Positions 16,995 to 24,898 of a stretch of 47,357 nucleotides of DNA are shown piece after piece. Source of the DNA: UBA4055 sp036721445 (lineage in GTDB: Bacteria > UBA4055); NCBI GenBank assembly GCA_036721445.1, contig DAIMKZ010000005.1, positions 1 to 47,357 of the forward strand, written 5' to 3'. The position numbers and the translations under genes were made by a program. Under the pieces are notes generated by a model. It did not search any database. It was not told the origin of the DNA and saw nothing but the letters and a program-made list of their open reading frames with translations. Position 1 is the first letter of the stretch. Every line of letters begins with the position of its first letter.

Positions 16995-17936
16995 ATGAGC
17001 GCAAAAAATAAAATTGATTTCGTCGGAAAAATAAAAACCGCTTTGGGATTGTCTATAATTGTTATTATTGTAGGAATACTTTCCGTGATCATCCAGGGCG
17101 GTCTGAACTATAATATCGAGTTCAACGGCGGTTATCTTGTTCATGTAGGATTTTATGAAAAGATCGATATCGCAAATATCAGGTCTGCTTTTTCAGGCGG
17201 CGATTTTGCGGGTATAGACATTCAGGAATTTGGAGATACAGGATCTGAGACAAGCGATTTCTCTACCGAGGTCGTATTGAAAATGGAAAGCGTAGCGGAG
17301 AACATCAAGGTCCTTGAAGAAAAAGTGGAATCAGTACTCAATGATAAGTTCGGAAAAGAATCTTATGAGATCAGACAAGCTTCAAGTATCGGACCTAAAG
17401 TCGGTGATGAATTAAAGAACTCTACAGTACAGGCGATCTTCTGGGCTTTGCTTTTTATTCTGATCTATATTACGATAAAGTTCAGGTTCAAATACGGTAT
17501 CGCAGCTATAGCTGCCCTTGCACACGATGTAATGGTGACGGTAGGCGTTCTTTCATTACTCGGTTTTATATCGAACGTGGAAATATCTCTCTCCGTAATA
17601 GCGGCTATCCTTACTATTGTAGGTTATTCGCTTAACGATACAATCGTCGTATTCGACAGGATAAGAGAAAATGTTAAGAAGCTTGAAGGAATGGAGCTTG
17701 ACAAGATAATTAATATTTCCATAAACGAAACTCTGACAAGAACGATACTTACTTCATCCACCACTCTGTTCGTGGTCGCTATCCTGTTCATTTTCGGGGG
17801 AGAAGTAATAAGAGACTTGTCCATAACTCTTCTTATCGGTATAATCGTGGGTACTTATTCTTCAATATTCATTGCTTCTCCGATACTTATCTTCTGGGAA
17901 AGGTCGAACCGGAAGAAAAGACTGGCTAAAGCCTAG
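16995..17936 (+). CDS. secF: SecF, protein translocase subunit
   Basis: This is the 313-residue partner of SecD. It has a first membrane helix (about 15-35), the NIEFNGGYLVHV motif (FTGG-type; here FNGG), a short periplasmic domain, and a five-helix block with GYSLNDTIVVFDRIREN, the SecF counterpart of the SecD VDANIIIFERI motif. GGGAG precedes the ATG. A strong terminator hairpin follows the stop by 22 bases. Confidence 0.97.
   Translation: MSAKNKIDFVGKIKTALGLSIIVIIVGILSVIIQGGLNYNIEFNGGYLVHVGFYEKIDIANIRSAFSGGDFAGIDIQEFGDTGSETSDFSTEVVLKMESVAENIKVLEEKVESVLNDKFGKESYEIRQASSIGPKVGDELKNSTVQAIFWALLFILIYITIKFRFKYGIAAIAALAHDVMVTVGVLSLLGFISNVEISLSVIAAILTIVGYSLNDTIVVFDRIRENVKKLEGMELDKIINISINETLTRTILTSSTTLFVVAILFIFGGEVIRDLSITLLIGIIVGTYSSIFIASPILIFWERSNRKKRLAKA
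17817..17845 (+). promoter_or_regulatory. Possible purA promoter inside secF
   Basis: TTGTCC (17817-17822), a 17-base spacer and a perfect TATAAT (17840-17845) fit the promoter pattern of the window. They would start a transcript about 150 bases before purA that must pass the terminator at 17959. It lies in coding sequence, so a chance match is possible. Confidence 0.33.
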
Positions 17937-17958
17937 TATTTTAACCGTTTAACTCTTG

Positions 17959-17986
17959 AACAAGTTTAGTTAACGCTAAACTTGTT
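17959..17986 (+). terminator. Terminator of secDF, possibly a purA leader attenuator
   Basis: An 11-bp stem (AACAAGTTTAG/CTAAACTTGTT) with a TTAACG loop is followed by a T-rich run. The run reaches within one base of the GGAGG site of purA, so termination or read-through here decides purA expression from any upstream promoter. Confidence 0.75.
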
Positions 17987-18004
17987 TTTATTTTGGAGGA
18001 TATA

Positions 18005-19279
18005 ATGAGCGTCAGAATTGCAGTTGGAGCCCAGTGGGGCGACGAGGGAAAAGGGAAGATAATTGATCTATTAAGTGCCGACACTGATCTTGTTGTAAGA
18101 TATCAGGGAGGCGCGAATGCAGGACATACCGTAAAGATCAACGAAAGGAAATTTATTCTTCATATGATCCCTTCCGGAGTACTCAACAACAATACCGTTT
18201 CGGCGATCGGCAACGGTGTGGTTTTCGACTATGAATCCTTCATAAGCGAACTGGACCTGCTCAAAAAAGAGGGGATTGATCCTGACGGCAGGCTTTTTCT
18301 GAGCCCGTACGCTCATGTAGTGATGCCGTATCACAAAGAGATCGACAGAGCTCTTGAAAAAATAAGAAAGAATAAGATCGGTACTACTTTCAAAGGTATA
18401 GGGCCGGCATATCAGGACAAGATCTCAAGATGCGGGATCAGGGTCGTGGATATACTCTCCGAAGATACTTTCGCGGAGGTCTTAAGGAACAATATCGAAC
18501 TTAAGAATCTGACTTTTGAAGGAATGTACGGGGAAAAGAACAAGTTCTCTTTTGAAGAAATTTATCGTGACTGCACAGAAAAATTCTCCGTTATAAAAAA
18601 ATATGTTAAAGATGTATCCCTTTTGATCGATGAGTATCTGAAGAATAATAAGTCTGTACTTTTTGAAGGCGCTCAGGGAACATTACTGGATATAGATCAC
18701 GGAACCTATCCTTATGTTACTTCATCAAATACCACCAGCGGCGGAGTCTGCACCGGAACAGGTGTCAGTCCTACCCGAATAACAAGCGTAATAGGGGTCA
18801 TGAAAGCCTATACGACTAGAGTAGGCAACGGACCGTTCGTATCTGAACTTTTCGACGAGACAGGTAAATACCTGGCTGAAAAGGGTCATGAAGTCGGAGC
18901 GACAACCGGCAGACCAAGGAGATGCGGGTATTTTGATGCTCTTATCGCAAGATACTCCGTAAGAATAAACGGGATCTCATCTCTCGCTCTAACAAAAATT
19001 GATGTTCTGGGCGGGCTGGATAAGATCAGGGTGTGCGTGGGATACAAGTACAAAAATGAGATACTTAAAGAATTCGTTCCCGTTTCTAACATTCTGGAAA
19101 AATGCGAGCCTGTTTATGAGGAACTCGAAGGCTGGAAAGAAGATATTTCTGAAATAAAAGACTACAATATGCTTCCGGAAAATGTTAAAAAATATATTGA
19201 CTATATCGAGAAGATTTCAGGCGTGCCGGTAGAGATAGTTTCGGTCGGCCCCGAAAGAAACCAGTCAATTTACAAATAA
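18005..19279 (+). CDS. purA: Adenylosuccinate synthetase
   Basis: The enzyme joins IMP and aspartate with GTP in the first committed step to AMP. At 424 residues, motifs in order are VGAQWGDEGKGKIIDLLS (IMP/GTP loop with catalytic Asp and Lys), GGANAGHTV with catalytic His, GTTFKGIGPAYQDK, FEGAQGTLLDIDHGTYP, and C-terminal ATTGRPRRCGYFD and LTKIDVL. An in-frame ATG at 17993 lies inside the terminator T-run. The ATG at 18005 is chosen because it has GGAGGA six bases earlier and matches the family start. Confidence 0.98.
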   Translation: MSVRIAVGAQWGDEGKGKIIDLLSADTDLVVRYQGGANAGHTVKINERKFILHMIPSGVLNNNTVSAIGNGVVFDYESFISELDLLKKEGIDPDGRLFLSPYAHVVMPYHKEIDRALEKIRKNKIGTTFKGIGPAYQDKISRCGIRVVDILSEDTFAEVLRNNIELKNLTFEGMYGEKNKFSFEEIYRDCTEKFSVIKKYVKDVSLLIDEYLKNNKSVLFEGAQGTLLDIDHGTYPYVTSSNTTSGGVCTGTGVSPTRITSVIGVMKAYTTRVGNGPFVSELFDETGKYLAEKGHEVGATTGRPRRCGYFDALIARYSVRINGISSLALTKIDVLGGLDKIRVCVGYKYKNEILKEFVPVSNILEKCEPVYEELEGWKEDISEIKDYNMLPENVKKYIDYIEKISGVPVEIVSVGPERNQSIYK

Positions 19280-19284
19280 AAAAA

Positions 19285-19298
19285 GCGGCATATGCCGC
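19285..19298. terminator. Bidirectional terminator between purA and panD
   Basis: A GC-rich palindrome (GCGGC, ATAT loop, GCCGC) is flanked by A-run and T-run, serving convergent purA and panD. Confidence 0.83.
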
Positions 19299-19320
19299 TT
19301 TTTTAATACCTGAAATATCA

Positions 19321-19689
19321 CTATGCCGGTTCAGTATAACGCTCGGTGATCCTGTTCTTTTCATCTACTTTTACGGTTATACTTTTAAAATTTCTTAGCT
19401 CGTCCTCGCTATAATCGGCATAACTTATAATAATAAGAAGGTCTCCTGTCTGGGCAAGGCGGGCTATCGCGCCGTTCATGCATACCGTTCCGCTCCCCCT
19501 TTCGCCTTCTATCGTATAGGTTTCCGCCCTTGAACCGTTATTAATGTTGACCACCTGCACCTGCTCGCCTACAAGTATATCGGCGGCATCCATAATATCT
19601 TTGTCTATTGTGATGCTGCCCTGATAATTAAGGTTGGCATCTGTCACGGTCGCCCTGTGTATCTTTGATTTTTTCATTCTGCGAAGCAT
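19321..19689 (-). CDS. panD: Aspartate 1-decarboxylase proenzyme
   Basis: This pyruvoyl enzyme makes beta-alanine for pantothenate and CoA. At 122 residues it is normal length. The self-cleavage pair Gly24-Ser25 in NYQGSITID is present, which becomes the pyruvoyl group. So are KIHRATVT at the N-terminus and NGAIARLAQTGDLLIIISYA with its conserved Asn and Ala-Arg. It follows the YodC-like gene by 19 bases. Other pantothenate genes are not nearby. Confidence 0.96.
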   Translation of the reverse strand: MLRRMKKSKIHRATVTDANLNYQGSITIDKDIMDAADILVGEQVQVVNINNGSRAETYTIEGERGSGTVCMNGAIARLAQTGDLLIIISYADYSEDELRNFKSITVKVDEKNRITERYTEPA

Positions 19690-19708
19690 TCTGTTCAGTT
19701 CCTGTTAA

Positions 19709-19933
19709 TTATCTTACAAGGTCCAAAAGCTCGACATCAAATCCGTCTTCCTTTGAAGTATTTCCCTCGAACCATACACAGATCACATCCCCGTCCCTTA
19801 AACCTTTTGATCTCCATGCGTCATCGATCAATGTAAAAGGCATTTTTTTCTCTTCTCCTACGACCGATTTTATAGTCATATCAGGACCGCCCGATCTCAG
19901 TCTTACTACCTGACCTCTTTTGTATTTTGCCAT
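19709..19933 (-). CDS. YodC-like small protein (DUF2158)
   Basis: The 74-residue protein has the features I associate with the uncharacterised YodC/DUF2158 family: GQVVRLRSGGPDMTI at the start, GDVICVWFEGN in the second half, and FDVELLDLV at the end. Function is unknown. It has its own promoter and precedes panD in what looks like a two-gene unit. Confidence 0.75.
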   Translation of the reverse strand: MAKYKRGQVVRLRSGGPDMTIKSVVGEEKKMPFTLIDDAWRSKGLRDGDVICVWFEGNTSKEDGFDVELLDLVR

Positions 19934-19979
19934 TTGCTCTTACTCCCGGTTAGAATTTTTAGTGTTCGCGTACAATTGT

Positions 19980-20008
19980 AATATAATAAAATACTGTTTT
20001 ATTCACAA
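19980..20008 (-). promoter_or_regulatory. Promoter of the YodC-like gene and panD
   Basis: On the minus strand TTGTGA (20003-20008), a 17-base spacer and TATATT (19980-19985); the leader is about 40 bases. Confidence 0.55.
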
Positions 20009-20021
20009 CATCAATTATTTT

Positions 20022-21026
20022 TTATTTCAGACTCCCCTTGATAATAAAGGACAGTACTAAGTAGCACAAGTATAAGACAAGAAGCATTAGACCTGACGAC
20101 CGGTTAATTTTATGATCTTTGTTCTTTTTATATCCCATGGGAAAGAGTATCAGGGTCACAAAAAGCATCAGCGGTCCCCAGAATTTTATATTGTCAGGAT
20201 TTACCGGAAAGTGTTTCGTAGATGCGCTCAGACCCATAACGAAAAGGATATTGAACACGTTCGAACCAATAATGTTAGCCACCCCTATGTTAGGATTGTT
20301 CATCCTCAGAGCCTGAAGTGTAGCTACCAGCTCGGGAAGTGAAGTTCCTATGGAAACTATTGTCAGTCCTATCGCAAGCTCCGATACTCCCGCTGCTCTG
20401 GCTATCCCGGAAGCTCCCCTTATTGTGAACTCCGAACCAATGTAAAGTCCTATTATTCCCAAAATTATCATGACTATCTCTTTTTTTCTGCTTAAACCGT
20501 GAGGTATCTCGTCTTCATCCAGCAGCTCCTCGTTCTTCAGTTTTGCTCTCTTATAAATGTAGTAGATATACCCTGCGAACATAACTGTCATCATTACGCC
20601 TTCGATGCGGGATACTTTAAGATCGAGCATCATTACATAAAATACGGATGAAACAGCAAAAACAATAGGCAGGTCAACCTTGAGAGTGGATACTCTCATC
20701 ATTACAGGCCTGATCACTGCTCCTATACCCAGAATAAGAGCGATATTGCATATATTACTGCCGATTATATTACCTGTACCTATGTCGCCTCGGTCTGAGA
20801 GATTAGCCATAAAACTCACGAAGAGTTCGGGAAGTGAAGTTCCGAAAGCTACAACGGTCAGGCCAATTATAAATGAGTCAATATTGTATGATCTCGAAAG
20901 AGCTTCCGCGCCTTTAATAAGAGACCCGCCGCCTCTGATAAGAATGTAAAGTCCTCCGGCGAGAAAAAATGCCAGAAGTAAGATATTTTGCGTTTCAAGT
21001 ACCGATCCTATATAATCGAACATCAT
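20022..21026 (-). CDS. Na+/Ca2+ exchanger-family antiporter (YrbG-like, CaCA superfamily)
   Basis: This inner-membrane antiporter of 334 residues has about ten helices and two inverted alpha repeats. The first is VVAFGTSLPELFVSF with TGNIIGSNICNIALILG; the second is VSIGTSLPELVAT with VANIIGSNVFNILFVMG. The glutamates and asparagines that bind Ca2+ and Na+ are present in both halves, with an acidic cytoplasmic loop (ELLDEDEIPHG) between. Ion selectivity cannot be read from sequence. It is the last gene of the oligopeptidase-prepilin-dGTPase unit. The start at 21026 gives MMFDY; the second Met could also serve. Confidence 0.93.
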   Translation of the reverse strand: MMFDYIGSVLETQNILLLAFFLAGGLYILIRGGGSLIKGAEALSRSYNIDSFIIGLTVVAFGTSLPELFVSFMANLSDRGDIGTGNIIGSNICNIALILGIGAVIRPVMMRVSTLKVDLPIVFAVSSVFYVMMLDLKVSRIEGVMMTVMFAGYIYYIYKRAKLKNEELLDEDEIPHGLSRKKEIVMIILGIIGLYIGSEFTIRGASGIARAAGVSELAIGLTIVSIGTSLPELVATLQALRMNNPNIGVANIIGSNVFNILFVMGLSASTKHFPVNPDNIKFWGPLMLFVTLILFPMGYKKNKDHKINRSSGLMLLVLYLCYLVLSFIIKGSLK

Positions 21027-21043
21027 GTTCCCGTCAAAAATTA

Positions 21044-22189
21044 TTAAAAGTCAATCAGCGGTATCGTTATCTTTTCCAGCTGATATTTAAAATACCTGTC
21101 AGTCATCGTAGCAATAAAATCCCTTACTTTCTCCGCACTTTTCGTTCCCGTAATATAATCTGCGTTCTTCGAGTCTAGGAAATGCCTGAAAATGTCTGAT
21201 GACCTGTTGTCTGTTTCAATATCTTCCAGAAATGTACCGAACAGGATATCAAAGCCTTTTTCTATCTTTTTCCTCTCCGGCTTGAGTTTTTCATTTAAAT
21301 ATATCTCACGGTAATTAAAGCTTTTCAGCTCTCTTAAAGCGTCTGCCGTCCTTTCTGAAAATTCAAGATGATCTTTATCCCAGCTGTTGACTATAATGTC
21401 TTTTACGAGCGTGTCTATTATCGAACTGTTGTTCTTCCCGAGGACTTCGGAAACATTTGAAGGGATGTCGCCTCTGGAGATCAGTTTGAGCCTTATCGCG
21501 TCCTCAATATCCGTGCCGATATACGCTATTGTATCCGACATTCTTATCACACAGCCTTCAAGCGTCATGGGTCTGTCGTCATCTCCGAAAACTGTTTCTC
21601 TGTTCAGATATTTGATCAGATCCTTCTCGGACTTGGACCTGTCGGGGTAAAGTTTATCCTCATTTATCTCCCCGTTATGCGAAACGATAGCGTCTTTTGT
21701 CTGAAGGGTCAGATTCATACCCTTACCTTTATACGACTGCTTATCTACAATATAGAGACTGTGAACATTATGAGAAAATCCGCCTATTCCGTTCGCTTTG
21801 CACAGCCTGTCGAGATATTTCTCGCCGTCGTGCCCGAATGGTGTATGACCGAGATCATGACCTAGCGCCGCAGCTTCGATCAGGTCCTGGTTTAAAGATA
21901 ACGACTTGCCTATGGTTCTTGCCACCTGCGCAACATACTGTATGTGAACGATCCTGTTGGTTATCTGTTCGTCTAAAAGGGACGAAAAATATATCACCTG
22001 AGTCTTGCCGGCGAGGCGCTTGTACGCTCCGGAATACATGATCCTGTCGCGGTCTATGGAGAACGGCGGCCTGATCTCGTCAACGGTCTCGCCTGACCTG
22101 ACAGCATCGGAGTTCTTGCATGCGAAAGGAGAAAGAAGCGAATCGTATTTTCTTTCTACCGACCTTCTTATATCCGCATAATCTTTCAA
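21044..22189 (-). CDS. dgt: dGTPase-like HD-domain triphosphohydrolase
   Basis: Predicted to hydrolyse dGTP or other dNTPs to the nucleoside and triphosphate. The 381-residue protein has the family N-terminus RDRIMYSGAYKRLAGKTQV (R.R..HS.AFRRL.GKTQV) and the metal-binding HD motif in AAALGHDLGHTPFGHDGE. The later DTIAYIGTDIEDAIRL carries the second metal aspartate region. Length is close to the shorter bacterial dGTPases. The start overlaps the prepilin gene by 4 bases. Substrate specificity (dGTP versus a broader range) is not determined. Confidence 0.92.
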   Translation of the reverse strand: MKDYADIRRSVERKYDSLLSPFACKNSDAVRSGETVDEIRPPFSIDRDRIMYSGAYKRLAGKTQVIYFSSLLDEQITNRIVHIQYVAQVARTIGKSLSLNQDLIEAAALGHDLGHTPFGHDGEKYLDRLCKANGIGGFSHNVHSLYIVDKQSYKGKGMNLTLQTKDAIVSHNGEINEDKLYPDRSKSEKDLIKYLNRETVFGDDDRPMTLEGCVIRMSDTIAYIGTDIEDAIRLKLISRGDIPSNVSEVLGKNNSSIIDTLVKDIIVNSWDKDHLEFSERTADALRELKSFNYREIYLNEKLKPERKKIEKGFDILFGTFLEDIETDNRSSDIFRHFLDSKNADYITGTKSAEKVRDFIATMTDRYFKYQLEKITIPLIDF

Positions 22190-22611
22190 TCTTCTTCCTC
22201 CAGGTCGGTAACTCTAAGTTCCCGTGTCTTGAAATGATAATCAACTTCTATCCGGTACTTCTGCTTTCCTATCTCTTCTCTTGCTATCACATGCGGAAAA
22301 CCGTCCCGTTTGAAAACCCTCATAATAAATTCGCCCGACCAGTTCCTTGTAACAAGTCCTGCAGCCTCAAGTTCTTCCGGAGTTGTCAGGTTCTCATTTT
22401 CAGGATCATCCGTCACCCAGTAGCCGTTTATATCATATTGAGCCTGGATCAGCTGAACATTGACCATGACCGCGCTTTTAAGAGCCGAAATAACGGCTGT
22501 CTTTATATAAATCCTGTACGAAATAACCGCCGCCGAGGCAAGAACTGCAATGATCGAAGAAACTGTTATCAGTTCTATGAGCGAAAATCCCTTCCGGAAG
22601 CGGTTTTTCAT
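22186..22611 (-). CDS. Type IV prepilin-like protein
   Basis: The 141-residue protein has a classic class III signal: the short positive leader MKNRFRKG, cleavage before F, then FSLIELITVSSIIAVLASAAVISY with Glu at +5. The C-terminal part is a small globular head without obvious cysteines. It could be a minor pilin, a type II secretion pseudopilin or a competence pilin. No other pilus genes are nearby; it sits alone between the M3 peptidase (11 bases upstream) and the dGTPase gene (4-base overlap). Confidence 0.88.
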   Translation of the reverse strand: MKNRFRKGFSLIELITVSSIIAVLASAAVISYRIYIKTAVISALKSAVMVNVQLIQAQYDINGYWVTDDPENENLTTPEELEAAGLVTRNWSGEFIMRVFKRDGFPHVIAREEIGKQKYRIEVDYHFKTRELRVTDLEEED

Positions 22612-22622
22612 ATCAAAATATC

Positions 22623-24671
22623 TTATTTTACCTTAATGCCGAGTCTTTTCAGCAGTGGTTTTTCGCTTACAGGACGGCCTCTGAACTTTTTGAAAAGAAC
22701 ATTCATATCTTCGCTGTCGCCCTTTTCAAGAATGTTCTCCATGAATTTCCTTCCCATTTCCCTGTCGAGTATATTTTTCTTTTCCTCGAAAGCCGAAAAA
22801 GCGTCCGCGTCAAGAATATTGGCCCACATATAGCTGTAATAACCTGCAGCGTAACCTCCAGCGAAAATGTGCGTGAACGCCGCTTCCATGTATGAATCTT
22901 CGACAAAAGGCATCTCGTTATATTTCACGTACATTTTCTTATAAACATCATGCGCGGACGGCATCTTTTTCTTCAGACTTTCCGTATGGTGCAGGCTCAT
23001 GTCGAACATCCCGAATGTGATCTGCCTTCTCGTACCGACAGCTTCCATGAAGGTGTTGGACTTGACAAGCCTGTCCATGAGTGCGGCCGGCATTGTTTTT
23101 CCTGTCTTGTAATGCTTTGTAATAATCTTAAGTCCGGCTTTACTTGTCGCAAAATTCTCATGGAATGATGAAGGCAGCTCAACGACATCCCACTTGACAT
23201 GAGCGCCGGATGTTGAAGAAAGCTCGGTAAGGCTCAGCGCTCCGTGGAGCGCGTGGCCGCATTCGTGGAACAGCGTAGTGACTTCGTCATATCTGAGAAG
23301 CGAAGGCTTCTTTCCGACGGGCGGCGTGAAGTTACAGTGAACTCCCACCTGCGGGATCACTTCTTTTCCTTTCAGGGTCTTTCCCGAAACATATTGATTC
23401 ATCCAGGCGCCCGGTCTTTTCAGGCCTGTTCTTGGGTAAAGGTCAACGAAGAGGTATGCTCTTAATTTTTTCTTTTCGTCGAATATTTTATAAACTGTTA
23501 CGTCCTTATGCCATACGGGAATACCTTTCACTTTTTCGTATTTCAGGCCGTAGATCTTTCCCGTAATGTCAAAAAATCCCTGAAGGGTAGCGTTCGCCTC
23601 AAAATATTCGCTTACTTCGGATTCGTTGAAAGTATATTTTTCCTCTTTGAGCTTATTGGTCCAGTAAGAAGACTCCCACGGCATCATCACTTCCGATTTG
23701 ATCTTTTTCGTTTTATTTCTCAGATCGACTATCTCTTTGAACTCTTTCCTGGATATTTTGTCCAGTTTTGTGGCTATGCTGTCAAGAAAATTCATTACAA
23801 CTTCAGGAGATTCGGCCATTTTTGATTCGAGAGACAAGTCCGCATATGTCTTGAACCCCAGCAGATTCGCCTTTTCCTTTCTCAGCTTAAGTATCTGCTC
23901 TATCAGAGGCCTGTTATCCATACCCTTCGACGTACCCCTGCTGAAATAAGCTCTCCACAGTTCCTCTTTTAATTTGTCGTTATCTGAATATTTCATGAAG
24001 GCGAGAAATGAAGGCATATCCAGATTGAAAGCCCAGACATCTTTTCCTTTACCGTCAATCTTAAGCTGCTTTGCTTTCTCCTTTGCGGCCTCGATCACTT
24101 CTTTAGGAAGTCCCCCAAGATCTTTTTTATTCTTTATGACCAGATTATACGCCGATTTTGTAACGTTGTCGGAATATTTTAATGACAACTGGGTAAGTTC
24201 AAGATTTATCTTCTTTAACTTTGCTTTGTCTTTTTCATTCAGCTCGGCACCGGAAAGGATGAATCCTTTCATTACATTCTCAAGATGCCTTTTCCTTTCG
24301 CCTTTTAGTTTCTTAGCATCGGCGGACTCGCTGTAATCTTTATACATTTTGTAGTTCTTCGGATCCATAGACATCTCGTTGCTGAACTCGGTTAAAAGCT
24401 GCATTGACTTCTGGTATTCCTCATTCACTTCGTCGTTCGACATCAGGTAGTATATCTGGCCCATGGGCATAATTACGCCGCTAACGTCTTCCGAGATCTC
24501 CATTGAAGGTATCATCGTGTTCTCGAAAGTCCTTTTACCCTTCAGGGAGATGAGTTTTTTTGTTCTTTCCTTTGCCTCTTTGATTATTTCTTTTGTGGCG
24601 GGAACAAAGTGTTTTGCCTTGATCTTGCCGTACGGTGCGAAATATTCTTTGCTCAGTAACGGATTTTGCAT
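22623..24671 (-). CDS. M3-family zinc oligopeptidase (oligopeptidase A / Dcp-like)
   Basis: The 682-residue metallopeptidase trims short peptides, probably in the cytoplasm since no signal peptide is seen. The zinc site is TTLFHECGHALHGALS (HExxH), with the downstream ELPSSFHENFA glutamate ligand. The C-terminal catalytic block includes FTHIFAGGYAAGYYSYMWA, which shapes the substrate channel. Length fits the M3A group (about 680). The open frame extends to 24722, but the ATG at 24671 is preferred because of an AGGGGA eight bases before it and family-like length. It begins the oligopeptidase-prepilin-dGTPase-exchanger unit. Confidence 0.93.
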   Translation of the reverse strand: MQNPLLSKEYFAPYGKIKAKHFVPATKEIIKEAKERTKKLISLKGKRTFENTMIPSMEISEDVSGVIMPMGQIYYLMSNDEVNEEYQKSMQLLTEFSNEMSMDPKNYKMYKDYSESADAKKLKGERKRHLENVMKGFILSGAELNEKDKAKLKKINLELTQLSLKYSDNVTKSAYNLVIKNKKDLGGLPKEVIEAAKEKAKQLKIDGKGKDVWAFNLDMPSFLAFMKYSDNDKLKEELWRAYFSRGTSKGMDNRPLIEQILKLRKEKANLLGFKTYADLSLESKMAESPEVVMNFLDSIATKLDKISRKEFKEIVDLRNKTKKIKSEVMMPWESSYWTNKLKEEKYTFNESEVSEYFEANATLQGFFDITGKIYGLKYEKVKGIPVWHKDVTVYKIFDEKKKLRAYLFVDLYPRTGLKRPGAWMNQYVSGKTLKGKEVIPQVGVHCNFTPPVGKKPSLLRYDEVTTLFHECGHALHGALSLTELSSTSGAHVKWDVVELPSSFHENFATSKAGLKIITKHYKTGKTMPAALMDRLVKSNTFMEAVGTRRQITFGMFDMSLHHTESLKKKMPSAHDVYKKMYVKYNEMPFVEDSYMEAAFTHIFAGGYAAGYYSYMWANILDADAFSAFEEKKNILDREMGRKFMENILEKGDSEDMNVLFKKFRGRPVSEKPLLKRLGIKVK

Positions 24672-24749
24672 TTTAGTTTCCCCTGTATTAATTAATTTAT
24701 AACTGAACTTTTTCAGGAACAATTAAGCAATATAAATAAATTGGATCGG

Positions 24750-24777
24750 AATGTAAAATGATTTTTTAACTCTTCAA
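24750..24777 (-). promoter_or_regulatory. Candidate promoter of the oligopeptidase unit
   Basis: On the minus strand TTGAAG (24772-24777), a 16-base spacer and TACATT (24750-24755). It is close to, but weaker than, the recurrent TTGnnn-17-TATATT pattern. Confidence 0.35.
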
Positions 24778-24816
24778 AAACGCCGGAAATCCTCATCATC
24801 CTGCTCAATTTCTTTC

Positions 24817-24845
24817 TTGCTATTTTCGCGTGATTTCATTATATT
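24817..24845 (+). promoter_or_regulatory. Promoter of ffh
   Basis: TTGCTA (24817-24822), a 17-base spacer and TATATT (24840-24845). Transcription would begin near 24852, which excludes the in-frame upstream start at 24830 and supports translation from 24899. Confidence 0.6.
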
Positions 24846-24898
24846 CGCATTTCCTTAGAAATAAGGGCTTTATTATTATTAATAAACTGTCAGGAAGT

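Noticed and set aside
24830..24898. Upstream in-frame start of ffh
   Set aside because: It overlaps the promoter -10 region, and the conserved SRP54 N-terminus begins at 24899.
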